Of a DNA stretch of 21,621 nucleotides, positions 14,941 to 21,621 are shown in pieces. The notes beneath the pieces are model-generated. The model was not told the origin of the DNA, did no database searches, and saw only the letters and a list, made by a program, of their open reading frames with translations. Position numbers and translations under genes: made by a program. The stretch is taken from positions 1 through 21,621 of the forward strand of contig MEHH01000014.1 of NCBI GenBank assembly GCA_001940755.1. The letters run 5' to 3'. Source of the stretch: Candidatus Heimdallarchaeota archaeon AB_125 (lineage in GTDB: Archaea; Asgardarchaeota; Heimdallarchaeia; Heimdallarchaeales; Heimdallarchaeaceae). How positions within the stretch are numbered: position 1 is the stretch's first letter; every line of letters starts with the position of its first letter.

Positions 14941-17095
14941 ATTTACTATATCCACAACTCCTACAAGTAAAACAGCCCTCAGCAAACTCTAGCATACTTC
15001 CACAATCAGGACATGCTATTGTTCCATTTGCTCGGAAAATTGTTTCTCCATCTAGATATTTCTCTAGAACATGTGCAATTCCATCTGGACAAGATAGAAC
15101 TGTTTGTCCTTGATAGAAGTTTGGACTTGGACATCGTATTCCAGCTAAATGATCAGCTATTGATTCAAGTTTTATTCCAGATCTCAATGCTAGAGAAATT
15201 AGTCTTCCCACAGCCTCACTCTGACTTGCTATACAACCCCCACTCTTCCCAACTTGAACAAAGACTTCACAGACACCAGTTTCGTCTCTATTAACAGTAA
15301 CATAGAGATTACCACAACCAGATCGAATCTTGTGAGTTTTACCTTCAGTTACTTCAGGTCTTGGACGAGGTTCTACTTTTTCTGAGATTATTGTCAAGGT
15401 TTTAGGATCTGCTGGTTCTGCTTTTTTTGTAGTTAAAACTTGATACTTCCTAGATCCATCACGGTAGACTGTAATTCCTTTACATCCTTGCGTATATGCA
15501 AACATGTATGCAATAGCAATATCCTCTTTTGTTGCAGTTGAAGCGAAATTAATTGTTTTTGAAGTAGCATTATCGTTATATTTCTGAAATGCTGCTTGCA
15601 TTTTTATATGCCACTCAGGGTTTATATCGTGAGAAGTAACATAAATCTCTCTTAATTCTTCAGGAATATCATCCAAACCTTGAATGGTATTTGAAGAAGA
15701 CACTTTCTCTAACAGATCTTCTGTATGTAGTTTAAGATTCTTTAACTCTTGTTCAAAAATTGGATTTACTTCTAAGAGTTTCTTCCCATCTAGAACGTTT
15801 CGTGTATAAGCTAGAGCATAATATGGTTCGATTCCACTAGAACAACCTGCAATTAATGAAATCGTTCCAGTTGGTGCGATGGATGTTACAGTTGCATTTC
15901 TTAGATGCTCAATTTTCTCTCTGTAGATGCTTTTGTTGAAATTTGGAAAATTTCCTCGTTCTTTACCTAGATTACTAGATTCATCTCTTGCTGTTTTCTG
16001 AACAAAGTCCATTACCTTACTAGCAGCCAGTAACCCTTCTTCAGAATCATATCGAATTCGAAGTTTTATAAGCATGTCAGCAAAACCCATTATACCCAAA
16101 CCAATTTTCCTATTAGCTTTCGTCATTTCTTCGATTTTAGGTAATATGTAGTTGTTTTTCTCAATAACATTATCAAGAAATCGAACTGCTGCTCTAACTG
16201 ATTTTTCTAGCAAATCCCAATCAATTTTCCTTTTGGATATATGCTGTAATAAGTTGATTGAACCTAGATTACAAGATTCCCAAGCTAGCATAGGTAATTC
16301 TCCACAGGGATTAGTGCTTTCTATTTCTCCTAATTCTGGAGTTGGATTATCTTGGTTAATTCTATCAATAAATACAATCCCAGGTTCTCCATTCTTCCAC
16401 GCCATTTCTACTATTTTATTGAATACTTCTTTAGCATTCATCTTTCCAACGGCTTTATTATTTCGTGGATTTATTAAATCGAAGTCTTCATTTTTCTCAA
16501 CGGATTTCATGAAAGATTCTGTTAATGCAACAGAGAACTTGAAATTGGTAAATCGTGTTTGATCTTCTTTACAAGTTATAAATTCCATAATATCTGGGTG
16601 ATCTACTCGTAAAATCCCCATGTTAGCCCCCCGACGACGCCCTCCTTGGCGAATCGTATTTGTAGTTGAGTTAAAAACTTCTATAAAAGAAATTGGACCT
16701 GATGCAACACCTCCAGTTGTTTTTACAACATCATTCTTTGGTCTTAGCTTAGTAAAACTGAAGCCAGTCCCTCCACCTGACTGTTGAATTAGAGCCGCAT
16801 ACTTTACAGCTTCAAAAATTGATGTCATATCATCTTCTATCGGCAGGACAAAACATGCACTTAAGTTACCTAATGCAGTACCTGCATTCATCAAAGTTGG
16901 TGAATTTGGTAAAAACCTAAGGGAAGTCATTAATTCTAAAAATTCTTCTTTTTCTTCATCTGTTGTAGCAATAAAACTTGCTACTCTGTCAAACATATCT
17001 TCTGGAGTTTCTATAACCTTGTTGTTCTCATCTCTTAGTAGATATCTTTTTTCAAGTACAGTAAGCGCATTTTTCGATAGTTCTATAGTAGTCAC
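14933..17095 (-). CDS. nrdJ: Adenosylcobalamin-dependent (class II) ribonucleoside-diphosphate reductase
   Basis: NrdJ reduces ribonucleotides to deoxyribonucleotides for DNA synthesis, using a thiyl radical generated from adenosylcobalamin. Landmarks: LPNSPTLMNAG (62-72), the redox cysteine in SACFVLP (Cys81), the radical-site motif NPCGE (262-266, Cys264), the partner cysteine in ESCNLGSINL (Cys275), and PTGTISLIAGCSSGIEP (408-424). A TSCPD-type domain spans ~585-660 (SGCGNLYVTV, SGGCIASQSEAVGRL). Two CxxC pairs close the protein (CPDCG ~696, CRSCG ~711) with a terminal Cys719 suited to disulfide re-reduction. No N-terminal ATP-cone is present, so the usual dATP activity switch is missing. 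The start is GTG, with AAAAGGGG upstream as a weak SD and a strong TATA box at 17127-17138. At 720 residues it is complete. A B12 source is implied for the host. Confidence 0.96.
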   Translation of the reverse strand: MTTIELSKNALTVLEKRYLLRDENNKVIETPEDMFDRVASFIATTDEEKEEFLELMTSLRFLPNSPTLMNAGTALGNLSACFVLPIEDDMTSIFEAVKYAALIQQSGGGTGFSFTKLRPKNDVVKTTGGVASGPISFIEVFNSTTNTIRQGGRRRGANMGILRVDHPDIMEFITCKEDQTRFTNFKFSVALTESFMKSVEKNEDFDLINPRNNKAVGKMNAKEVFNKIVEMAWKNGEPGIVFIDRINQDNPTPELGEIESTNPCGELPMLAWESCNLGSINLLQHISKRKIDWDLLEKSVRAAVRFLDNVIEKNNYILPKIEEMTKANRKIGLGIMGFADMLIKLRIRYDSEEGLLAASKVMDFVQKTARDESSNLGKERGNFPNFNKSIYREKIEHLRNATVTSIAPTGTISLIAGCSSGIEPYYALAYTRNVLDGKKLLEVNPIFEQELKNLKLHTEDLLEKVSSSNTIQGLDDIPEELREIYVTSHDINPEWHIKMQAAFQKYNDNATSKTINFASTATKEDIAIAYMFAYTQGCKGITVYRDGSRKYQVLTTKKAEPADPKTLTIISEKVEPRPRPEVTEGKTHKIRSGCGNLYVTVNRDETGVCEVFVQVGKSGGCIASQSEAVGRLISLALRSGIKLESIADHLAGIRCPSPNFYQGQTVLSCPDGIAHVLEKYLDGETIFRANGTIACPDCGSMLEFAEGCFTCRSCGYSKCD

Positions 17096-17126
17096 AATAA
17101 CCCCTTTTCAATATAATATTTTTACT

Positions 17127-17138
17127 TTAATTTATAAA
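17127..17138 (-). promoter_or_regulatory. TATA box for nrdJ
   Basis: TTTATAAATTAA on the minus strand is centred ~38 nt before the GTG start and predicts a leader of about 11 nt that contains AGGGG. Confidence 0.55.
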
Positions 17139-17164
17139 CCCCGACGAGTTTTCTACTTGTTTAA

Positions 17165-17181
17165 CTGATTTTAGAAATCAG
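17165..17181. promoter_or_regulatory. 17-bp palindrome, candidate operator upstream of nrdJ
   Basis: CTGATTT-TAG-AAATCAG has perfect 7-bp arms around a 3-bp centre. It lies about 27 bp upstream of the nrdJ TATA box, where archaeal activators or repressors often bind. It does not resemble the bacterial NrdR box. Function is inferred from position and symmetry only. Confidence 0.35.
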
Positions 17182-17404
17182 GTGATTCAAGTAATTACAA
17201 TAGAAGATTCAAAATCATATTTAAGCCTTTACTACATTCATTTTATATAACTAGTTTCCTCTTTAAAAGCCCGAGATATCCGACAAAAATAATACGAGAA
17301 AATTACGGAAAATTGAATGGTTTTAAATTTATTATAAACGAATAGACAAAAAATCCCGCCTTACACGAATCAAGTAATAAATTGTGATGGAGAATTCCGA
17401 TAAA

Positions 17405-17414
17405 CTTTAATTTA
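17405..17414 (+). promoter_or_regulatory. TATA box for the pilin gene
   Basis: CTTTAATTTA is centred ~29 nt before the ATG at 17439, predicting a leaderless mRNA; there is no SD upstream of this ATG. Confidence 0.5.
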
Positions 17415-17438
17415 TGCATGTTATATTAATTCCATACA

Positions 17439-18299
17439 ATGAAATTCAGAATGAATCGAAGAGCTCTATCTCCTGTTATTTCAGTAGTACTAATGTTTGT
17501 GTTAATAACTGCTGCAATCGGGATTTCACTCGTTTATATGATGCCTAGCATAACTCAATTTAAAGATAAGAGCTACAATAATAGCATTAATCTGTATTTC
17601 ATTGCGCTGGATGCAACAATTCAGGATATGATCCAAAGTCTTCCTCCAAAAAGCTCAGATTTCCTATTTGTTCAAGAACAAGGTAATCTGCAAGTAGTTG
17701 AAGACTGGACTTTTGCTTTTATTCTACAAGATATTTTGGGAATACAAACGAATTTAGTTGTACAAGATAATGTTACAAGGATTACTCATCGTAGTACAGC
17801 CGTAGAAGATTTCGATGAAGGAGAGCATAGATATGTTATTGGTCCCCAAAATCAAGATTATCTATTTCTAAATGGCAGCAGTACAATCTATAATGATATT
17901 GCAGTCTTAAACGCTTCAAGAACTAGATATGAACCAGCATATATGGAACTGGCATTATACTATAGATATTCGATAATGACAGAGTATTATGCTGCAGGAA
18001 TTGAAGAAATCTACTACATGGATATAATCAACGTGAAATTTGTTCAAGAGGAGTTACCAGTATTCTTCTTTGACACACAGAAATATATCGATATGCGTTT
18101 AACTTATGCAGGAACAGAAAAAAAATATTTAGGGGAAATTACTTATTCCAACGATATGCAAGGTGAAATCACACTAATAAACCAATATAGATATCGTTTA
18201 TATGAATATCCGATCTATTTTCCAGCAAATCTGGATTATACAGTCCACAAAATTATTGCTAACCAGATTAATATAATAATAAATGTATCATTAAGTTAG
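17439..18299 (+). CDS. Archaeal type IV pilin-like protein with class III signal peptide
   Basis: The N-terminus MKFRMNRRALSPVISVVLMF is a textbook archaeal class III signal. A short basic leader is followed by ALSPVI at the prepilin-peptidase site, then a hydrophobic helix (~10-34) that would form the pilus core after cleavage. The remaining ~250 residues are extracytoplasmic, rich in Tyr, Ile and Asn, with several N-x-S/T sequons (for example NVT, NGSS and a C-terminal NVS). At 286 residues it is longer than a typical major pilin (100-200), which may mark it as a minor pilin, adhesin or pseudopilin. It is followed by a second pilin-like gene whose SD overlaps this gene's stop, and then by the secretion ATPase. 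Its sequence does not distinguish an adhesive pilus from an archaellum-related or secretion pseudopilus. Confidence 0.82.
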   Translation: MKFRMNRRALSPVISVVLMFVLITAAIGISLVYMMPSITQFKDKSYNNSINLYFIALDATIQDMIQSLPPKSSDFLFVQEQGNLQVVEDWTFAFILQDILGIQTNLVVQDNVTRITHRSTAVEDFDEGEHRYVIGPQNQDYLFLNGSSTIYNDIAVLNASRTRYEPAYMELALYYRYSIMTEYYAAGIEEIYYMDIINVKFVQEELPVFFFDTQKYIDMRLTYAGTEKKYLGEITYSNDMQGEITLINQYRYRLYEYPIYFPANLDYTVHKIIANQINIIINVSLS

Positions 18300-18304
18300 G
18301 AGAG
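18298..18304 (+). promoter_or_regulatory. Shine-Dalgarno AGGAGAG for the second pilin-like gene
   Basis: AGGAGAG overlaps the TAG stop of the pilin gene and ends four bases before ATG 18309. This indicates translational coupling of the two genes. Confidence 0.65.
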
Positions 18305-18308
18305 TTTC

Positions 18309-18773
18309 ATGCCAAGCGAATATATTATGTACCTATCCATTCTTCTAGTTGGATCCCTTGCTATAGCAGGAATATCAGTCACAATGATGGCCATCAACAA
18401 CACTATGGAAGAAACAGCTATAGAGACGAATATGGAAAATATACTCCAAAATATAGCGGAAACGATTCATAACCTAATAAATGAAGGTCAAAATCAGATA
18501 TATTTAGGGGCTCTAACGATTACGATGCAGCGACCGATTTCGTTACCAGAGGAAATTCATGGAGAACCTTATGAAATTGAAGTTACATCAACAGTGAGTT
18601 CATACTCTCTAAAAGCAACTGCTGCAGAAAATGAGGATGTTTTTGTAACAGTATCACTGTTTATCGACCCAGGAACAATATCTATTTCTGGAACAATTTC
18701 TAGTCTAGAACCAGCACCTACCATTGTTTATGAGTATGATGGAGTGGATGTCACAATAACTTTGATCGATTAA
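18309..18773 (+). CDS. Small membrane-anchored pilin-like/FlaF-FlaG-like protein
   Basis: This 154-residue protein has one N-terminal membrane helix (~7-29, MYLSILLVGSLAIAGISV) and an extracytoplasmic, beta-rich remainder with repeated Thr/Ser/Val stretches. It lacks a basic class III leader and an SPVI-type cleavage motif, so it is probably an uncleaved anchor rather than a processed pilin. Its layout (one TM, a polar linker NNTMEETAIETN, then a beta domain) resembles FlaF/FlaG stator proteins and small haloarchaeal DUFs encoded next to pilins. That resemblance is by architecture only. It is coupled to the pilin through an overlapping SD. The next gene, the ATPase, follows after 75 bp with its own TATA box. 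It probably caps or anchors the pilus assembly. Confidence 0.7.
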   Translation: MPSEYIMYLSILLVGSLAIAGISVTMMAINNTMEETAIETNMENILQNIAETIHNLINEGQNQIYLGALTITMQRPISLPEEIHGEPYEIEVTSTVSSYSLKATAAENEDVFVTVSLFIDPGTISISGTISSLEPAPTIVYEYDGVDVTITLID

Positions 18774-18817
18774 TTTTTACAAAATTCTTTATATTATTGA
18801 GCTAATAAGAAAACAAT

Positions 18818-18827
18818 CTTTAAAAAG
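18818..18827 (+). promoter_or_regulatory. TATA box for the pilus ATPase gene
   Basis: CTTTAAAAAG is centred ~27 nt before the ATG at 18849, and no SD precedes that ATG. This is the clearest leaderless arrangement in the window. Confidence 0.55.
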
Positions 18828-18848
18828 TGTAGTAGATATTATTAATTC

Positions 18849-20384
18849 ATGCAAGAAGATACTGGTGAAGCCTTTGTTGATACAGCGGCAGTTCCAATTC
18901 TTGAAGAGACATATCCAGTAAGCCCTCCTTTCTCTTATGTCTTAATTCAAACTGACCCTACTACCAAAAGGACTCAGTACATGGTAGTGGAAATTCCGCT
19001 AGATTCTAAAGAAACAGCTATTTACAATAAGATATTCTCTATAATGGTAGATGAATTAGATGTAGATTTCACTGTATTGAAATCAACAGAAAAGGCAGAA
19101 GAATTTCTAAAGAAGAAAATAGTTGATATCATTAAACGTTATCGTATTGCGCTAAATGAGTCTCAATTTGAGAAAATTATGTATTACTTAACACGAGATT
19201 TAATCGGATATGGTAAGATTCAGCCATTTATGCTTGATCCTAATATTGAAGATATCTCTTGTGATGGAACTGGTATCCCTATTTATGTTTGGCATAGAAA
19301 ATATGAATCTATAGCAACAAATATCTCATTTGATACAGACGAGGGTTTGGATAGTTTTATTATAAAACTAGCTCAGAGAGCAAACAGACATATAAGCATA
19401 GCAAATCCACTCTTGGATGCTTCTCTTCCTGATGGGAGTAGAATACAATTAACTTATGGAAAAGAAGTTACTCAACGTGGTTCCACTTTTACTGCAAGAA
19501 AATTCAAAGCAGATCCATTCACAATCACAGATTTAATACTCTACAACACAATCGATTTGGACATTGCAGCGTATTATTGGTTTACTATGGAACACAATAT
19601 CAGTACGTTGATTGCTGGAGGAACAGCTGCAGGAAAAACCACATTGTTGAATACAATATCTATGATGATTAAACCTGATTTGAAAGTAGTCACTATTGAG
19701 GATACTGCTGAGTTGAATCTAGCACATGAAAACTGGATTCCAAGTGTTGTTAGATCAGGTTTTGGTGAAACAACCGAATCAGGGTATAGAAGAGGACAAA
19801 TCTCGATGTTTGAATTAGTTCGTGCAGCAATGAGACAAAGACCAGATTATATTATTGTGGGTGAAATCAGAGGAGACGAAGCCTACGCGATGTTTCAAGC
19901 TATGAGTACAGGTCATAGGGGTTTAGGTACTATTCATGGTGATTCTGTGGAAGGTATAATTCATAGATTAGAAAGCAAACCAATGAATATCCCAAGATCA
20001 ATGATGAAATCATTAGATTTGATTCATGTTATTAGAAAAGTAAGATTACAATCCAAATTCGCACGTCGTACTCAATCAGTTACCGAATTGATAGGGTTAG
20101 ATCCAGTTACTGAAGAAATTCTAACAAACAAACTCTATCAATGGAATCCAAAGGATGATACTTTCATTTACTTTGGAAGAAGCTATGTTCTAGAAAAAAT
20201 CATGGATAATACTGGATTAGCTGAACAAGAAATTTTCGATGAACTTGAACAGAGAAAAACAATCCTCAGGTGGATGGTTAAGAAAAGAATTCGTTACTTC
20301 GAAGATGTAGCATCGGTAATTCAAGAATATAATTCTGATCCTGATAGAACTCTTGAAAAAGCAAGAAAAGGCCTAAAAGCATAA
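18849..20384 (+). CDS. Type IV pilus/archaellum assembly ATPase, FlaI/GspE family
   Basis: This is a hexameric cytosolic ATPase that powers pilus assembly, pseudopilus secretion or archaellum rotation. The secretion-ATPase signature is complete: Walker A GGTAAGKTT (257-265), Asp box VTIEDTAEL (281-289), Walker B YIIVGEIRGDEA (334-345) and His box TGHRGLGTIHGDS (354-366). The N-terminal region (~85-215) contains LIGYGKIQPFMLDPNIEDISC and LPDGSRIQLTYG, the usual N2-domain landmarks, and arginines in RRGQISMFELVRAAMRQRP follow. The 511-residue length fits archaeal FlaI/TadA-type proteins. The C-terminal ~100 residues (after ~410) are longer than a minimal GspE and helical. It belongs with the two pilin-like genes upstream. 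No polytopic platform gene (FlaJ/GspF/TadC) follows; the next gene is an Hsp20. Confidence 0.95.
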   Translation: MQEDTGEAFVDTAAVPILEETYPVSPPFSYVLIQTDPTTKRTQYMVVEIPLDSKETAIYNKIFSIMVDELDVDFTVLKSTEKAEEFLKKKIVDIIKRYRIALNESQFEKIMYYLTRDLIGYGKIQPFMLDPNIEDISCDGTGIPIYVWHRKYESIATNISFDTDEGLDSFIIKLAQRANRHISIANPLLDASLPDGSRIQLTYGKEVTQRGSTFTARKFKADPFTITDLILYNTIDLDIAAYYWFTMEHNISTLIAGGTAAGKTTLLNTISMMIKPDLKVVTIEDTAELNLAHENWIPSVVRSGFGETTESGYRRGQISMFELVRAAMRQRPDYIIVGEIRGDEAYAMFQAMSTGHRGLGTIHGDSVEGIIHRLESKPMNIPRSMMKSLDLIHVIRKVRLQSKFARRTQSVTELIGLDPVTEEILTNKLYQWNPKDDTFIYFGRSYVLEKIMDNTGLAEQEIFDELEQRKTILRWMVKKRIRYFEDVASVIQEYNSDPDRTLEKARKGLKA

Positions 20385-20396
20385 ATAAATTAGTGG

Positions 20397-20418
20397 TCTT
20401 TTTTTTATTTTATTTTTC
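20397..20418 (+). terminator. Poly-T terminator after the pilus ATPase gene
   Basis: GGTC followed by TTTTTTTTATTTTATTTTTC begins about 15 nt after the stop codon. It is the strongest T-tract in the window and separates this gene from the Hsp20 gene. Confidence 0.65.
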
Positions 20419-20430
20419 TCAAATAATTGG

Positions 20431-20440
20431 ATTTATATAG
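20431..20440 (+). promoter_or_regulatory. TATA box and SD of the Hsp20 gene
   Basis: ATTTATATAG is centred ~47 nt before the ATG at 20482, predicting a leader of about 20 nt. That leader contains GTGAG (20472-20476) five bases before the ATG, so this gene seems to use an SD despite being first in its transcript. Confidence 0.5.
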
Positions 20441-20481
20441 AAAGGTATACAATTTTTATTAACAGCTAACTGTGAGTTATT

Positions 20482-21108
20482 ATGAATCCCGAAGATGATG
20501 ATAAGAAAAAGAAAAAGAAAACTCCTGATGATTATTCTAATCCTTTTGATTTCTTCGGAAGTGAAGATATTGACATGAATAAAATAATGGAGAAGTTTCT
20601 ACCTTTCCTTAAAGGTTCATCATTTGGGAAAATGATTGATGAAATGATGAAGAAGCTTATGGATAATTTTGAGGATGGTTTAGATCCAAGCATGTTAGAA
20701 GATATACTAAACAATCCGTATGTTTATGGTTTCAAATTAGGAGTGGATGAGGATGGAAATCCCAACTTCAATCAATTTGGAAATCTTAAACCAAAAGCAT
20801 ATGGTGACATTGAAACCTCTGAAACAAGAGAACCATTAATTGATGTTTTCAAAGAGAAAGAGATAGTAAGAGTTATTGCAGAAGTTCCTGGAATAAATAA
20901 AGGAGACATAGACTTAACTGGCACTGCAGAAACTCTAAAAATTAAAGCTCATTCAGATTCAAGAAAATATGAGAAAGCTGTCAGTCTCCCTGTCCCAGTT
21001 GATATCTCAACGGCTAAAGCTAAATACAAAAATGGAGTTTTAGAAGTTACTATCAAAAGGAAAAAACACGCGAAGGAAGACGAAGGTCAACAAATAAACG
21101 TAGACTAG
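20482..21108 (+). CDS. Small heat shock protein, Hsp20/alpha-crystallin family
   Basis: This is an ATP-independent holdase chaperone. Residues ~116-194 form the alpha-crystallin domain: REPLIDVFKEKEIVRVIAEV, the loop PGINKGDIDL, and the conserved end A-x-YKNGVLEVTI (~180-191). The C-terminal tail ends in QQINVD, where INV can serve as the I-x-I/V anchor for oligomerisation. The N-terminal arm is long (about 115 residues): a very acidic/basic start with a Lys6 run (DDDKKKKKKTPDD), then Met/Phe-rich helices (NKIMEKFLPFLKG, MIDEMMKKLMDNF) that are likely client-binding, then NPYVYGFKLGVDEDGNP. This arrangement is common in archaeal Hsp20 proteins and is sometimes mis-annotated as GvpH. It has its own promoter; the upstream pilus gene is isolated by a terminator, so the adjacency need not be functional. 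Confidence 0.93.
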   Translation: MNPEDDDKKKKKKTPDDYSNPFDFFGSEDIDMNKIMEKFLPFLKGSSFGKMIDEMMKKLMDNFEDGLDPSMLEDILNNPYVYGFKLGVDEDGNPNFNQFGNLKPKAYGDIETSETREPLIDVFKEKEIVRVIAEVPGINKGDIDLTGTAETLKIKAHSDSRKYEKAVSLPVPVDISTAKAKYKNGVLEVTIKRKKHAKEDEGQQINVD

Positions 21109-21129
21109 AAATAAAATTACTTTATTCGG

Positions 21130-21621
21130 TTATAGTTCCAGTGTTAGCCAAATGTTATGAGGTAATTCTGCGGTTATAGTCTGTCCTCCAACTAAATCTG
21201 CACTATATCTACCATCACCCATATTTGTAACACTTGTAACAGGTGAGATTGTTACAATTCCATTATTTATCTCTGTTGTAATTCCATTTACTTCTTTGTA
21301 TAGATAAACATAGTTCAAGTTTCCAACAATAGTTGAGGTTTGCATGTAATATGTAGTATCAAAAAGAATAACACCTTCGTAAAATAGATCTAAGCTATTG
21401 ATATGTACTGAAACCTCTACTTGAAAATGAATGTAAACTGGATTGACAGCTGTAGTTGTGTTCGCTATAACCAAATTTACATCATCATACGTTATGATGG
21501 CTGGTAGATTATGATCGTCAAAATAAGATTCTACTTGACTTAATCCTTCATCCATAATAGTTAGGATATCATTCCGAGTTGCTCCCAAAGAAAACTGTGA
21601 TAATGCAGCATTAGATATATC
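21130..21621 (-). CDS. Hypothetical beta-rich protein, 5' end cut by the window
   Basis: Only the C-terminal ~163 residues are visible. The frame is open to the last base, and the only nearby start is an internal TTG at 21588, so the gene almost certainly begins outside the window. The visible part begins with a short helix (ILTIMDEGLSQVESYFDDH). The rest alternates hydrophobic and Thr/Ser/Asn residues, as in a beta-sandwich (VYIHFQVEVSVHINSLDLFY, TTYYMQTSTIVGNLNYVYLY). Some N-x-T sites (NTT) and the lack of Cys are compatible with an extracellular domain. A pilin-like or surface-protein C-terminus is possible, given the pilus genes nearby, but I do not recognise the family. It converges on the Hsp20 gene with 21 bp between stops. 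Confidence 0.6.
   Translation of the reverse strand, partial: DISNAALSQFSLGATRNDILTIMDEGLSQVESYFDDHNLPAIITYDDVNLVIANTTTAVNPVYIHFQVEVSVHINSLDLFYEGVILFDTTYYMQTSTIVGNLNYVYLYKEVNGITTEINNGIVTISPVTSVTNMGDGRYSADLVGGQTITAELPHNIWLTLEL

Larger units (their letters stand above)
17096..17438. other. Divergent intergenic region between nrdJ and the pilin gene
   Basis: These 343 bp hold no credible gene and no tRNA-like or cobalamin-riboswitch-like structure that I can see. They contain the nrdJ TATA box (17127-17138), a 17-bp palindrome (17165-17181), a TATA-like TTTTATATAA (17241-17250), an A/T-rich pair of boxes (17321-17340) readable as TATA on either strand, and the pilin TATA box (17405-17414). Several unassigned boxes leave room for alternative promoters or a small RNA. 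Confidence 0.6.

Noticed and set aside
16152..16562. 136-codon open frame antisense to nrdJ
   Set aside because: It lies entirely within a clearly conserved gene on the opposite strand and resembles no protein family.
17096..17438. Possible cobalamin riboswitch or tRNA upstream of the B12-dependent reductase
   Set aside because: I saw no B12-box-like conserved sequence, no cloverleaf, and no T-loop-like GTTCGAATC. The predicted nrdJ leader is only about 11 nt, too short for a riboswitch.
20384..21108. Hsp20 as a dedicated chaperone of the pilus system
   Set aside because: A strong terminator and a separate promoter lie between the genes. Adjacency alone does not support a functional link.

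Overview
The window is A+T-rich, carries no rRNA, tRNA, CRISPR array or mobile element, and looks archaeal. Most genes are preceded by a TATA-like box about 26-35 nt before the start codon, so their transcripts would have almost no leader. Genes inside operons instead use Shine-Dalgarno (SD) sequences overlapping the preceding stop codon. There is an archaeal type IV pilin with an RRALSPVI-type N-terminus, a FlaI/PilT-class pilus ATPase, a DUF354 protein, a TldD/TldE pair and an adenosylcobalamin-dependent ribonucleotide reductase. An Asgard (for example Heimdall-type) source is plausible but cannot be fixed from this stretch alone.

Layout. (1) 9-1034: an unrecognised soluble, mostly helical protein on the plus strand, meeting the next operon tail-to-tail with only 8 bp between stop codons. 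(2) 1043-6307, minus strand, five co-directional genes. Read in transcription order they are an SDR oxidoreductase, a YggS/PLPBP-family PLP-binding protein, an FtsX/MacB-type permease, its LolD-type ATPase and a cytosolic coiled-coil protein. The last three are tightly coupled and probably form one ABC-type mechanotransmission or extrusion machine. (3) 6413-9277, plus strand: TldD and TldE/PmbA, a putative heterodimeric metallopeptidase, diverging from the SDR gene. (4) 9339-12182, minus strand: a large acidic, aromatic-rich cell-surface protein with a signal peptide, runs of glycine at every fourth residue, many N-glycosylation sequons and a C-terminal membrane anchor.

(5) 12345-17095, minus strand: a two-CxxC mini zinc-ribbon protein, a class I/II aminotransferase, a DUF354 glycosyltransferase-like protein and class II ribonucleotide reductase NrdJ. 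(6) A 343-bp intergenic region (17096-17438) holds the divergent promoters of nrdJ and the pilin gene, a 17-bp palindrome and spare TATA-like boxes. (7) 17439-20384, plus strand: a pilin, a second small pilin-like membrane protein and the pilus/secretion ATPase, with no membrane platform (FlaJ/TadC) gene beside them. (8) 20482-21108: an Hsp20/alpha-crystallin chaperone. (9) 21130-window end: the 3' part of an unrecognised minus-strand gene cut by the window edge.

The most distinctive items are the ABC-permease/ATPase/coiled-coil operon, the GX3-repeat surface protein and the FlaJ-less pilus cluster. The remaining genes are conventional housekeeping or metabolic genes. All functional statements rest on reading motifs by eye; no database search or structure prediction was run.
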